Positions 24,987 through 34,283 of a stretch of DNA of 64,000 nt are shown piece by piece. The notes under the pieces are model-generated. The model was not told the DNA's origin. It did not search any database and was given only the letters and a program-made list of their open reading frames with translations. How positions within the stretch are numbered: the stretch's first letter is position 1; each line of letters starts with the position of its first letter. The position numbers and the translations under genes are program-made. The DNA is from Salinicola endophyticus (lineage in GTDB: Bacteria; Pseudomonadota; Gammaproteobacteria; Pseudomonadales; Halomonadaceae), in assembly GCF_003206575.1 (NCBI RefSeq), contig NZ_PZJO01000001.1, positions 515,808-579,807 of the forward strand, written 5' to 3'.

Positions 24987-26249
24987 ATGACCACCACTTC
25001 CTCTTCTCACGCGACCCGGCTGACCATCGACGGCGAGCGCCTATGGCAGAGCCTGATGACACTGGCCAAGATCGGCGCCACCCCCAAGGGGGGCTGCAAC
25101 CGCCAGGCGTTGACCGAGCTCGACCGGCAGGGTCGCGATCTGCTGACTCGCTGGTGCGAGGCGGAAGGTCTGACGGTGCGCTTCGACGCCATCGGCAACC
25201 TCTTCGCGCGCCGTCCGGGGCGCGACGACACCGCCGACCCGGTGGTGATCGGCAGCCATATCGATACCCAGCCCACCGGTGGCAAGTTCGACGGCTGCTT
25301 CGGCGTGCTGGCCGCGCTGGAGGTGATCCGCACGCTGAACGCCCAGGGCATCGAAACCCAACGGCCACTGGAGCTGGTGGCCTGGACCAACGAGGAGGGG
25401 TGCCGCTTCGCCCCCTGCATGATGGGCTCCGGTGTCTTCGTCGGCCAACTGACACTCGACGACGCCCTGTCGCGGCGCGATGCCGAAGGCATCAGCGCCG
25501 GCGAGGCACTCGCGGCGATCGGTTACGTCGGTGACGACGCCCATCGCCCGGCCCGCTTCGCCGGCTATCTCGAGGCGCACATCGAGCAGGGGCCGATCCT
25601 CGAGGAGGAGGGCGACACCATCGGCGTGGTCACCGGCGCGCTGGGCATCCAGTGGTTCGATGTCACCTTGACCGGCATGGCCGCCCACTCCGGCTCCACA
25701 CCGATGCACCTGCGCCGCAATGCGCTGCTCGGCGCCACCCGCGTGATCGAGGCCGTCGATGCCATCGCCATGGCTCACCAGCCCGACGGCCGTGGCACCG
25801 TCGGCGCCTGCCAGGTACTGCCCAACTCGCGCAACGTGATTCCCGGCGAGGTCACCCTCAGCGTCGACCTGCGCCACAGCGACGGCGACGTGCTCGACGC
25901 CATGGTCGCCGAGTTCCGCCAGACGCTGGAGAAGATCGCCAGCGCCAGCGACCTGGCGCTCGCGGTGACCCAGACGGCGAACAACCCGCCGCAGCACTTC
26001 CATCCCGACTGTATCGCCGCGGTGCGCCGGGCGGCGCAGGCGGGCGGCCATGCCCATCGCGACATCGTCAGCGGGGCCGGGCACGACGCGGTGCTCGTCG
26101 CCGGCGTGGCACCGACCGCGATGATCTTCATTCCCTGCGAGAAGGGCATCAGCCACAACGAAGCCGAATACGCCAGCCCCGCAGACGTGGCCGCCGGCGC
26201 CGACGTGCTGCTGCATGCCACCCTAGAACTGGCGCAACAAGGAGCCTGA
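24987..26249 (+). CDS. M20 Zn-dependent N-carbamoyl-amino-acid/ureido hydrolase
   Basis: 420-aa member of the hydantoinase/carbamoylase branch of peptidase family M20, which includes L-N-carbamoylase, beta-ureidopropionase and allantoate amidohydrolase. Metal-site motifs are in place: GSHIDTQPTGGKFDG, WTNEEGCRF, HIEQGPILE, and SGAGHDA near the C-terminus. The dimerisation/lid domain (residues about 210-330) carries the conserved substrate histidine and the arginine-asparagine pair in PNSRNVIPG. AAGGA precedes the ATG. It follows the importer by 44 nt and is 2 nt from the amidase gene, so it should act on the imported compound or its first breakdown product. Confidence 0.88.
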   Translation: MTTTSSSHATRLTIDGERLWQSLMTLAKIGATPKGGCNRQALTELDRQGRDLLTRWCEAEGLTVRFDAIGNLFARRPGRDDTADPVVIGSHIDTQPTGGKFDGCFGVLAALEVIRTLNAQGIETQRPLELVAWTNEEGCRFAPCMMGSGVFVGQLTLDDALSRRDAEGISAGEALAAIGYVGDDAHRPARFAGYLEAHIEQGPILEEEGDTIGVVTGALGIQWFDVTLTGMAAHSGSTPMHLRRNALLGATRVIEAVDAIAMAHQPDGRGTVGACQVLPNSRNVIPGEVTLSVDLRHSDGDVLDAMVAEFRQTLEKIASASDLALAVTQTANNPPQHFHPDCIAAVRRAAQAGGHAHRDIVSGAGHDAVLVAGVAPTAMIFIPCEKGISHNEAEYASPADVAAGADVLLHATLELAQQGA

Positions 26250-26251
26250 TC

Positions 26252-27673
26252 ATGACAAAGAGCGACACCGACCTGGCCAGCCTGAGCGCCGTCGATGCCG
26301 GGGCCCTGCTGGCCGCCGGCGAGATCTCGCCGGTGGAACTGGCGCAAGACTGCCTGGCCCGCATCGAGCACCACAACCCCACCGTCAACGCCTTCTGTCA
26401 CGTCGACGCCGAAGGCGCGCTGGAGGCCGCCCGCGCCGCCGAAGCGCGCTACCGCCGCGGCACGGCGCTGGGGCCGCTCGACGGCATCCCGGTGACCATC
26501 AAGGACCTGACCCCGACCCGCGGCATGCCGACCCGCAAGGGCTCGGCAACCACCTCGGCGGCCGGGCCATGGGACACCGACGCCCCGTTCGCCGCCCGCC
26601 TGCGCGAGGCCGGCAGCGTGCTGCTCGGCAAGACCACCTCCCCCGAGTTCGGTTGGAAGGGGGTGACCGACAACCCCCTCCACGGCATCACCCGCAACCC
26701 CTGGAATCCGAACCTGACCCCGGGCGGCTCGTCCGGTGGAGCCGGCGCCGCCGCGGCGCTCAATCTGGGCCTGCTGCATCAAGGCAGCGATGCCGGCGGC
26801 TCGATCCGTATCCCCTGCGCCTTTACCGGCACCTTCGGGCTCAAGCCAACCTTCGGCTGGGTGCCCCAGTGGCCGGCCAGCGCCATGACCACACTCTCCC
26901 ACCTCGGCCCGATGACCCGCAGCGCCGAGGACGCCGCGCTGATGATGAGCGCGATCGCCCAGCCCGATCCGCGTGACGGTTACGCCGGCCCGCCCTGCCC
27001 GCTCGACTGGCGCCGCTCACCGCCGGACGACCTGCGGGGCTGGCGGATCGCCTACAGCCGCGACCTGGGCTATGTCGAAGTCGCGCCGGACATCGCCCGG
27101 GTGGTGGATGAGGCCGTCGCCGTGCTGCGCGGGCTGGGCGCCGAGGTCGAAGAGATCGACCCCGGTTTCACCGACCCCCAGGCAACCTTCAACACCCTGT
27201 GGTTCGCAGGCGCCGCGCGACTGGTGGGCGGTCTGAACGAGGCCCAGCGCGAACGCCTCGACCCCGGTCTGCGGGCCATCGCCGAGCGCGGTGCGCGCAT
27301 TTCGCTGGGCGACTATCAGCGTGCCGGCGAGGCGCGCGCCGCGCTGACCGCGCAAATGGCCGAGTTCCATCACCACTACGACCTGCTGGTGACGCCGACG
27401 CTGCCGCTGGCCCCCTTTGCCGTCGGCAGCAACGTGCCCGAGGGCGGTCGCTACCTGCAATGGATGGACTGGACCCCGTTCAGCTACCCGTTCAACCTCA
27501 CCCAGCAGCCGGCAGCGTCGCTGCCCTGCGGCCTCGATGATGGCGGCCTGCCGGTCGGCCTGCACCTGGTCGCGGCGCGTTTCGACGATATGCGGGTGAT
27601 GGATGCCGCCCGGCTGCTCGAGCGCCGCCTGCCACGCCTGGTTCCGCCGGGGTTCTCGGGAGCTATGACGTAG
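26252..27673 (+). CDS. Amidase (amidase signature family)
   Basis: 473-aa amidase-signature enzyme with the Ser-cisSer-Lys triad: lysine in PVTIKDLTPT (about residue 85), the glycine-serine core GGSSGGAGAAAAL, and the nucleophile serine in GSDAGGSIRIPC. Such enzymes hydrolyse carboxamides to acid and ammonia. AAGGAG lies upstream of the ATG at 26252, just 2 nt after the carbamoylase stop. A GatA subunit role is unlikely because no gatB/gatC are near. With the importer and carbamoylase it suggests stepwise release of ammonia from an amide- or carbamoyl-containing nutrient. Confidence 0.9.
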   Translation: MTKSDTDLASLSAVDAGALLAAGEISPVELAQDCLARIEHHNPTVNAFCHVDAEGALEAARAAEARYRRGTALGPLDGIPVTIKDLTPTRGMPTRKGSATTSAAGPWDTDAPFAARLREAGSVLLGKTTSPEFGWKGVTDNPLHGITRNPWNPNLTPGGSSGGAGAAAALNLGLLHQGSDAGGSIRIPCAFTGTFGLKPTFGWVPQWPASAMTTLSHLGPMTRSAEDAALMMSAIAQPDPRDGYAGPPCPLDWRRSPPDDLRGWRIAYSRDLGYVEVAPDIARVVDEAVAVLRGLGAEVEEIDPGFTDPQATFNTLWFAGAARLVGGLNEAQRERLDPGLRAIAERGARISLGDYQRAGEARAALTAQMAEFHHHYDLLVTPTLPLAPFAVGSNVPEGGRYLQWMDWTPFSYPFNLTQQPAASLPCGLDDGGLPVGLHLVAARFDDMRVMDAARLLERRLPRLVPPGFSGAMT

Positions 27674-27749
27674 CCGTCAGCAGACGTCCGACGTTGCACC
27701 TACACTTAGCTTTTACGACACCACTCTTTCATCCAACAGGGAGGTCTTC

Positions 27750-28067
27750 ATGACCGCTGACACCCACTTCGTGGTCATTGCCGAATTTCAGATCAAACCG
27801 GGCCAGGTGCCGGCCTTTCTGGCGCTGGCGCACAACGATGCCAGCGAGTCGCTGGCCAACGAGGAGGGCTGTTACACCTTCGACGTGCTGACCCCGGAAG
27901 GCAGCGAGGATCTGGTGGTGCTGCACGAGGTCTACCGCGACCGTGCCGCCTTCGAGCACCACACCACCATGCCGCACTACGCCCCGTTCAAGGCGGGCTC
28001 GACCCCGCTGCTGGCCGCCGAGCCCAAGGTGCGCTTCTTCCTCACCGCCGAACGCCCATCGACCTGA
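27750..28067 (+). CDS. Antibiotic biosynthesis monooxygenase (ABM) domain protein
   Basis: 105-aa single-domain ferredoxin-like fold. It shows the ABM pattern of IAEFQIKPGQVPAFLALA, an EEGCYTFDVL strand and VLHEVYRDRAAFEHHTTMPHY. Family members include small quinol oxygenases (YgiN-like) and proteins with no known activity, so the label says little on function. It lies 76 nt after the amidase on the same strand and may be the last gene of the island. AGGGAGG upstream of the ATG supports expression. Confidence 0.85.
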   Translation: MTADTHFVVIAEFQIKPGQVPAFLALAHNDASESLANEEGCYTFDVLTPEGSEDLVVLHEVYRDRAAFEHHTTMPHYAPFKAGSTPLLAAEPKVRFFLTAERPST

Positions 28068-28170
28068 GTCCTTAGCGCTAGGGTTCACTCCCCGCACCCA
28101 GCGGCGCTGGCCGCCGAATGCATGGCCCGGCTACACTCGGCACCTTCCCGAACCCAGTGGATGCCGAGCC

Positions 28171-29703
28171 ATGCCTCATGCCCCTGCGCCGATCACCTTC
28201 GGCCCCACCCCGCTGACCCTGGAGGCGGTGGTCGCGCTGGCCGAACGCCGCGCCGCCTCACGGCTGGACGACGACCCGGCGTGGCGCGCGCGTATCGCCC
28301 GCGGCGCCCAGGCGGTCGAGGGGCTGCTCGACCGCGAGGGGCAGATCTACGGCATCACCACCGGCTACGGCGACTCCTGCGTCACCGCGATTCCCCTGGC
28401 CCAGGTGGCGGCGCTGCCGCGTCAGCTCTACACCTTTCACGGCTGCGGCCTGGGCCGCTTTCTCGAGCCCGAGGCGGCACGGGCGGTGCTCGCGGCACGC
28501 CTGCAGTCGCTGTGTCATGGCGTCTCCGGGGTGCGATTCGAGCTGCTCGAGCGGCTTCACGCCTGTCTACAGGAAGATCTGCTGCCAAGAATCCCCGAAG
28601 AGGGCTCGGTGGGAGCCAGCGGCGACCTGACACCGCTCTCCTACGTCGCCGCCATGCTCTGCGGCGAGCGCGAGGTGATCTGGCGCGGCGACGTCCGAAT
28701 GGCGGCCGATGTCCACGCGGAGCTGGGCTGGGAACCGCTGACCCTGCGCCCCAAGGAGGCACTGGCGCTGATGAACGGCACCGCGGTGATGACCGCGCTG
28801 GCGTGCCAGGCCTTCGTCCGCGCCGAGTACCTGCTGATGCTCGCCACCCGCATCACCGCCCTCAATGTGGCCGCACTGCGCGGCAATCCGGACCATTTCG
28901 GCGCGCGCCTGTTCGCGGCCAAGCCGCACCCCGGTCAGGGCCAGGTCGCCGCCTGGCTGCGCGCGGATCTGGAGAGCGAGTCCGCCGCACCGCAGCAGCG
29001 CCTGCAGGATCGCTACTCGCTGCGCTGCGCGCCCCACGTGCTGGGGGTACTGGCCGACAGCCTCGGCTGGCTGCGCGGTTTCATCGAGACCGAACTCAAC
29101 AGCGCCAACGACAACCCGCTGATCGACCCCGACTCGGGCGAGGTGATGCACGGCGGCCACTTCTACGGTGGCCATATCGCCTTCGCCATGGATAGCCTCA
29201 AGACCCTCACCGCCAATGTCGCCGACCTGCTCGACCGCCAGCTCGCGCTGCTGGTCGACAGCCGCTACAACCACGGGCTACCGGGCAATCTCTCCGGCGC
29301 GCCGGCGGCGAAGGCGATGATCAATCACGGCTTCAAGGCGGTGCAGATCGGCGCCTCCGCCTGGGCCGCCGAGGCGCTCAAGGGCACCCTGCCCGCCAGC
29401 GTCTTCTCGCGCTCCACCGAGTGCCACAATCAGGACAAGGTGAGCATGGGGACCATCGCCGCCCGTGACGCCCTGCGCGTGCTCGAACTCAGTGAGCAGG
29501 TCGCCGCCGCCACCCTGCTGGCGGCGCTGCAGGGCGTGCACCTGCGCGGCGATCCGCTGCCCGCGCCGCTGGCGGCGATGGTCGAACGCCTGCGTGAGCA
29601 CTTCGCCCCGGTGGGCGAGGATCGCGCCCTGGATGGCGAGCTGCGCCACTGTCTGACGCTGATCCGCTCACGCCACTGGCCGCTGTATCCGCCTGCGGCC
29701 TGA
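28171..29703 (+). CDS. Aromatic amino acid/histidine ammonia-lyase family protein
   Basis: 510-aa MIO-dependent lyase that removes ammonia from an aromatic amino acid. The self-cyclising triad is Ala149-Ser150-Gly151 in GSVGASGDLTPL. Active-site Tyr60 and Tyr66 lie in YGITTGYG, and MNGTAVMTA, DRYSLRCAPH and NSANDNPLI match the superfamily. At the substrate-selectivity pair it has Phe89-His90 (YTFHGCG), and the second site reads CHNQDKVSMG as in Phe/Tyr lyases rather than QEDHVS as in HutH. No hutU, hutI or hutG lies nearby, so routine histidine utilisation is doubtful. The start at 28171 gives the normal length; upstream frame is shadow. Confidence 0.85.
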   Translation: MPHAPAPITFGPTPLTLEAVVALAERRAASRLDDDPAWRARIARGAQAVEGLLDREGQIYGITTGYGDSCVTAIPLAQVAALPRQLYTFHGCGLGRFLEPEAARAVLAARLQSLCHGVSGVRFELLERLHACLQEDLLPRIPEEGSVGASGDLTPLSYVAAMLCGEREVIWRGDVRMAADVHAELGWEPLTLRPKEALALMNGTAVMTALACQAFVRAEYLLMLATRITALNVAALRGNPDHFGARLFAAKPHPGQGQVAAWLRADLESESAAPQQRLQDRYSLRCAPHVLGVLADSLGWLRGFIETELNSANDNPLIDPDSGEVMHGGHFYGGHIAFAMDSLKTLTANVADLLDRQLALLVDSRYNHGLPGNLSGAPAAKAMINHGFKAVQIGASAWAAEALKGTLPASVFSRSTECHNQDKVSMGTIAARDALRVLELSEQVAAATLLAALQGVHLRGDPLPAPLAAMVERLREHFAPVGEDRALDGELRHCLTLIRSRHWPLYPPAA

Positions 29704-29758
29704 CCTGGCAACGACTGACGCGCAGACGGCTGACGCGAGCGCTGGCAGCGAGTCACGC

Positions 29759-31039
29759 TCAGGCCAACAGGCGCAGACACTGCCCCAGGTGGTAGAGCGA
29801 AAAGCCGCTTTCGTAGGCCGCACTCCATAGCCCGCGCCCGCGCACGGCGCGGTAGGACTTGAGTGGTAGCGGCAGCATGCTGTCGTCGCCACGGCTGAGA
29901 TACTCGGCGAAGCCCTCGCCCACCACCGTGCCGGTGGTGTTGCCACGGCCGTTGTAGCCGCAGGCGGCGACGATCCCGGGCAGCGGTTCGAACAGGCGCA
30001 GCGTGTGATCCGGGGTGAAGGCGACGCGGCCGCTCCAGGTGCACTCCCACTCGACCGGGCCCAGCTCGGGGAAGTAGTGGCCGGCGATGCGATCGGCCCA
30101 GCTCTTCAGGTAGACCCGTGGCCGCCCTTCGCCACGCCCCAGGCTGCCCAGCACCAGCCGCCCGGCGGCATCGCGGCGAATGCTCGAGAGCACCGTGCGG
30201 GTATCCCAGGCGCCCTGGCGCTCGGGCAGGATCGCATCCGCCGCGGCCCCGGAGAGTGGGCGCGAGGCGACCTGCATATAGTGGCCGGCGAAGAAGTGCT
30301 GGCGCGTCTGGTTCCAGCTGTCCTGGGCGTAGGCATTGGTGGCGATCACCACCCGATCGGCGGTGACACTGCCGCGGGGGGTGCTCAGGCGCCAGCCGTC
30401 ACCCTCGCGCTGTATGCTCGACACCGGGCTGTGGGTAAATAGCCGGGTGCCCTGGGCCTGGGCGACGCGGGCCAGCCCACGGGTGTACTCGGCGGGGTTG
30501 ATCGTACCGGCACGGCGGTCGCACAGCGCGGCGCGAATGCGCCGGGTCCCGGTGAGCCGTTCGCACGCCTCGCCTTCGATCAACTCGACCGGTGCCCCGC
30601 GTGCGACGAGCTGGTCCCGCCGCCGGGCCAGCTCGTCGCAGCCCTTGGCGTTGTGACCCAGGTGCAGGGTCCCGGTGCGCGTAGGATGACACTGGATACC
30701 ATGGCGTTCGATCAGTGCGAACACCTTGGCCGGGGCGCCGCCGAGTACCCGGTTGGCGCGCTCGCCGTCGGCCTCGCCGAGCGCCTTGACGATATCGTCC
30801 GGCGGCACCCACAGGCCGGCGTTGACCAACCCGACGTTGCGTCCGGACCCCCCGGTGGGAATATCCCCCGCCTCCAGCACGCACACCTCGGTGCCGCCGG
30901 CGCTCAGATGCAGCGCTGTGGAGAGACCGGTGATCCCGCCGCCGACGACGCACACGCGGGTGCGCAACGCGGTGTCCAGCGTCTCGGTGACGGGCGCCGG
31001 CTCCTGCGCACCCTGGGTCCATAGACATTGCTCTTGCAT
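29759..31039 (-). CDS. amaA: FAD-dependent amino acid oxidase, AmaA-like (L-pipecolate oxidase)
   Basis: 426-aa DAO-family flavoprotein. The dinucleotide-binding motif is GGGITG (residues 33-38) with the ribose-binding Glu at the end of the second strand (VCVLEAG). The C-terminal FAD contact ACGYNGRGNT is also present. Its length, N-terminal QCLW segment and genomic setting match AmaA of the pseudomonad lysine pathway, which oxidises pipecolate to piperideine-6-carboxylate. GAGGAG precedes the ATG at 31039. It is the last of three minus-strand genes amaB-transporter-amaA. Substrate assignment rests on context and could instead be a gamma-glutamylputrescine- or sarcosine-type oxidase. Confidence 0.72.
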   Translation of the reverse strand: MQEQCLWTQGAQEPAPVTETLDTALRTRVCVVGGGITGLSTALHLSAGGTEVCVLEAGDIPTGGSGRNVGLVNAGLWVPPDDIVKALGEADGERANRVLGGAPAKVFALIERHGIQCHPTRTGTLHLGHNAKGCDELARRRDQLVARGAPVELIEGEACERLTGTRRIRAALCDRRAGTINPAEYTRGLARVAQAQGTRLFTHSPVSSIQREGDGWRLSTPRGSVTADRVVIATNAYAQDSWNQTRQHFFAGHYMQVASRPLSGAAADAILPERQGAWDTRTVLSSIRRDAAGRLVLGSLGRGEGRPRVYLKSWADRIAGHYFPELGPVEWECTWSGRVAFTPDHTLRLFEPLPGIVAACGYNGRGNTTGTVVGEGFAEYLSRGDDSMLPLPLKSYRAVRGRGLWSAAYESGFSLYHLGQCLRLLA

Positions 31040-31167
31040 GACCGCTCCTCGCCTGAACGCTTGTCGCTCGCTGCTTTCCGCCTGACTCACGGGGACACGG
31101 CCACTGTCACGCTGGTCATGCCCCGTTTTTCCCCTCTCTCGACCACCACCGATCGCGCCTTGCCCGC

Positions 31168-32631
31168 TCAGGCGTCCGCCGGCGCCGCACTCCCGGACGA
31201 CGACGCTACCCGGCCCGCCTGAGTGGCCTGGCGCGCTGGCGCGGACTCCCGCGGGACAAAGCAGCCGAGCAGCGCCCACAGCAGGCCGAACAGCGGCGAC
31301 AGCCAGCAGGCAAAGGCGAAAGGCGCATAGAGCAGGGTGGGCACGCCGGTGGTGGCGGCGACGAAACTCCCGCCCATGTTCCACGGGATCAGCGGCGACA
31401 GCAGCGTGCCGTTGTCCTCGATGGTGCGTGACAGCACCGAGGTGCGGTAGCCCATCTGCCGGTACTGCCCGTGCAGTAGCCGCCCCGGCAGCACCAGGGT
31501 GGTATAGACGTCGCCAACCACGGTTCCCACCGAAGCGGTGGTGACCGAGCTGGTCAGCACCATGCTGAAGCGCCCGCGCATCAGCTTGGCCAGGTGCAGC
31601 ATGATCGCATCGATGGTGCCGTAGGCTTCGAGCATACCGGTGAAGCCGAGCGCGAACAGGGTCAGCGTCACCACCCAGGTCATCGACATCACGCCGCCTT
31701 TGGAAAGCAGCGTATCCATCGCCGCATTGCCGGTATCCGCGGCGTAGCCGTTCTGCATCACGCCGAAGACCGCCTGGACATCGCTGCCCTGCAGCAGTAT
31801 CGCGATCACCCCGCCGAGCGCGGCGCCGCCGAAGATGGTGGGAAACGGCGGCATCTTGGCCATCGACAGCGAGACCACCACCAGCGGCGGAATCAGCGTG
31901 ATCCAGCTCAGGGTGAAGTGCTCGGCCAGCGTGCGGCGCAGCGTGTCGATACTGCCGACATCGACCAGCTGATCGGCGTAACCGGCGCCGAGCCAGGCAT
32001 AGATCAGCAGTGCCAGTGTCATTGCCGGCACCGTGGTCGCCATCATGCTCTTGATATGCGACCACAGGTCGGTCTCGCAGACCGCCGGCGTGAGGTTGGT
32101 GGTATCGGAGAGCGGCGACATCTTGTCACCGAAGAAGGCCCCGGAGACCAGCGCGCCCGCGGTCAGGTAGACCGGGATGCCGAGGCCGTGGCCGATCCCC
32201 ATCAGCGCCAGGCCGACGGTACCCACCGTGCCCCAGGAGGTCCCCACGGCGAGCGAGATCAGCGAGCTGATCAGGCAGGTGGCGACCAGGAACATTCCCG
32301 GCGAGACCAGATTGATCCCGTAATAGATCAGCGTCGGCACGGTCCCCGAGAGAATCCAGGTACCGATCAGCATACCCACCGCGAGCAGGATCAGGATCGC
32401 CGGCAGGCCGAGCTTGATCACCTGCAGCATCGACGCCTCCATGCGCGTCCAGGGGATGCCACGCAGACGCGCGAAGAGAGCGCAGATCAGGATGCCGCAG
32501 GCGAGCGGGATATGCGGCGTGAAGTCGCCGAAGACGAAGAACTGCGTCATCAGCAGCGCCACCGTGAGCAGCAGCGGCGCCAGGGCCAGCGGCAGGCTGG
32601 GAATGCCGCCCACGCGGACATTGTCACTCAT
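31168..32631 (-). CDS. NhaC-family Na+/H+ antiporter or amino acid transporter
   Basis: 487-aa inner membrane protein with 11-12 hydrophobic helices. The core signature GTSWGTVGTVGLAL and the following GDKMSPLSDTTNL are diagnostic of NhaC. Family members exchange Na+ or H+ for solutes, and one NhaC branch has been proposed to transport lysine (LysW). Because it lies between the pipecolate oxidase and aminoadipate-semialdehyde dehydrogenase genes on the same strand, uptake of lysine or a pathway intermediate is more likely than pure sodium extrusion. GGGAGAAGG precedes the ATG. Confidence 0.85.
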   Translation of the reverse strand: MSDNVRVGGIPSLPLALAPLLLTVALLMTQFFVFGDFTPHIPLACGILICALFARLRGIPWTRMEASMLQVIKLGLPAILILLAVGMLIGTWILSGTVPTLIYYGINLVSPGMFLVATCLISSLISLAVGTSWGTVGTVGLALMGIGHGLGIPVYLTAGALVSGAFFGDKMSPLSDTTNLTPAVCETDLWSHIKSMMATTVPAMTLALLIYAWLGAGYADQLVDVGSIDTLRRTLAEHFTLSWITLIPPLVVVSLSMAKMPPFPTIFGGAALGGVIAILLQGSDVQAVFGVMQNGYAADTGNAAMDTLLSKGGVMSMTWVVTLTLFALGFTGMLEAYGTIDAIMLHLAKLMRGRFSMVLTSSVTTASVGTVVGDVYTTLVLPGRLLHGQYRQMGYRTSVLSRTIEDNGTLLSPLIPWNMGGSFVAATTGVPTLLYAPFAFACWLSPLFGLLWALLGCFVPRESAPARQATQAGRVASSSGSAAPADA

Positions 32632-32733
32632 CGACCTTCTCCCGGAGTTATTCTTGGAGCACGGATCGGGAATCGCGTCGGAGACGCGCCAGAAGGGGTG
32701 GGGCCGGGGCGCGGCGCGCGCCCCGGTGAGGCA

Positions 32734-34227
32734 TCAGTCGAACTTGATGCCCTGGGCCAGCGGCAGCTCGCGCGAGTAGTTGACGGTATTGGTCTGGCGG
32801 CGCATGTAGCTCTTCCAGACATCGGAGCCGGACTCACGTCCGCCACCGGTCTCCTTCTCGCCGCCGAAGGCACCGCCGATCTCGGCGCCGCTGGGGCCGA
32901 TGTTGACGTTGGCGATGCCACAGTCGCTGCCCTGGTCGGAGACGAAGGCTTCGGCCTCGCGTACGTCGGTGGTGAAGATGCACGACGACAGTCCCTGCGG
33001 CACGTCGTTGTTGAGCGCCAGCGCCTGGTCGAAGTCGCGGTAGGTGAGCACATAGAGGATCGGCGCGAAGGTCTCGTGCTTGACCAGCTCGTCCTGCTCG
33101 GCGACCTCGACGATCGCCGGCGAGACGTAGTAGCCATTGGGGTAGGTCTCGGCCAGTTGGCGCTCGCCGCCGAAGACCTTGGCCCCCTGCTGGCGTGCTT
33201 TCTCCAGCACCGACTGCATCTGATCGAAGGCCTGGGCATCGATCAGCGGGCCGACCAGATGACCCTGCATCGGATCGCCGATGGTGACGTTGGCGTAGGC
33301 CTTCTTGATCCGCTCGACCACCTCGTCGCGCACCGACTCGTGGACGATCAGACGACGCAGGGTGGTGCAGCGCTGGCCAGCGGTGCCGACTGCCGAGAAC
33401 AGAATGCCACGCACGGCCATGTCGAGATCGGCGCTGGGGGCCAGGATCATGGCGTTGTTGCCGCCCAGTTCGAGAATGCTGCGGCCGAAGCGCGCGGCGA
33501 CCCGGGGCGCGACTTCACGCCCCATGCGGGTGCTGCCGGTGGCGCTGATCAGCGGCACCCGCGGATCGTCGGTGAGGGCTTCACCGGCCTCGCGCTCGCC
33601 GATGATCACCTGGCTCAGATCCTGCGGGGCGTCGTCACCGAAAGCCTGCATGGCACGCTCCAGCAGCGCCTGACAGGCAAGTGCACACAGCGGCGTCTTC
33701 TCGGAGGGCTTCCACAGCAGGCTGTTGCCGCACACCAGCGCCAGCGCGGCATTCCAGGCCCAGGGCGCGACCGGGAAGTTGAAGGCGGTGATCAGACCGA
33801 TCGGCCCCAACGGATGCCAGCTCTCGCGCATGTGGTGGCCGGGGCGCTCGGAGGCGATGGTGAGACCGTAGAGCTGGCGCGACTGGCCCACGGCGAGATC
33901 GCAGATATCGATCATCTCCTGGACCTCGCCCAGCCCCTCCTGCAGGATCTTGCCGCACTCCAGCGTGACCAGTGCCCCGAGATCCTCCTTGTGCTGGCGC
34001 AGCTGTTCGCCGAACAGCCGTACCAGCTCGCCGCGCCGCGGCGCCGGCACCTGACGCCAGGCGGCAAAGGCGCGCTCGGCACGATCGATGCGCGCGGTCA
34101 CCGCCGCCGCGGATTCGTTGCTGACCCGGCCCAGCTCGCCACCGTCGGTGGGCGAGGTGACCACATAGTCGCCCTCGCGGTAGGTCGAAGGCGCCACGCC
34201 GAGGCGTCCGAGGATCTCGTCGATCAT
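32734..34227 (-). CDS. amaB: Aldehyde dehydrogenase, AmaB-like (L-aminoadipate-semialdehyde dehydrogenase)
   Basis: 497-aa NAD-dependent aldehyde dehydrogenase of the ALDH7 (antiquitin) type. Catalytic residues are Asn150 (AFNFPVAPW), Glu253 (ELGGNN) and Cys287 (GQRCTTLRR). The segments NVNIGPSGAEIGGAFGGEKETGGGRESGSD and SWKSYMRRQTNT-like ending (WKSYMRRQ) are typical of alpha-aminoadipate-semialdehyde dehydrogenases. It should oxidise piperideine-6-carboxylate/aminoadipate semialdehyde to 2-aminoadipate. The start at 34227 follows AGGAG. The divergent LysR gene begins 120 bp away across a shared regulatory region. Confidence 0.86.
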   Translation of the reverse strand: MIDEILGRLGVAPSTYREGDYVVTSPTDGGELGRVSNESAAAVTARIDRAERAFAAWRQVPAPRRGELVRLFGEQLRQHKEDLGALVTLECGKILQEGLGEVQEMIDICDLAVGQSRQLYGLTIASERPGHHMRESWHPLGPIGLITAFNFPVAPWAWNAALALVCGNSLLWKPSEKTPLCALACQALLERAMQAFGDDAPQDLSQVIIGEREAGEALTDDPRVPLISATGSTRMGREVAPRVAARFGRSILELGGNNAMILAPSADLDMAVRGILFSAVGTAGQRCTTLRRLIVHESVRDEVVERIKKAYANVTIGDPMQGHLVGPLIDAQAFDQMQSVLEKARQQGAKVFGGERQLAETYPNGYYVSPAIVEVAEQDELVKHETFAPILYVLTYRDFDQALALNNDVPQGLSSCIFTTDVREAEAFVSDQGSDCGIANVNIGPSGAEIGGAFGGEKETGGGRESGSDVWKSYMRRQTNTVNYSRELPLAQGIKFD

Positions 34228-34283
34228 GTTGTTCTCCTGCTGCCGGAACGAAATAAGGTGTCGCGGCAGTATTGCGCCGGGCA

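Noticed and set aside
28171..29703. Gene called hutH
   Set aside because: Active-site motifs differ from HutH at the selectivity pair and at the NQD site, and no other hut genes are present.
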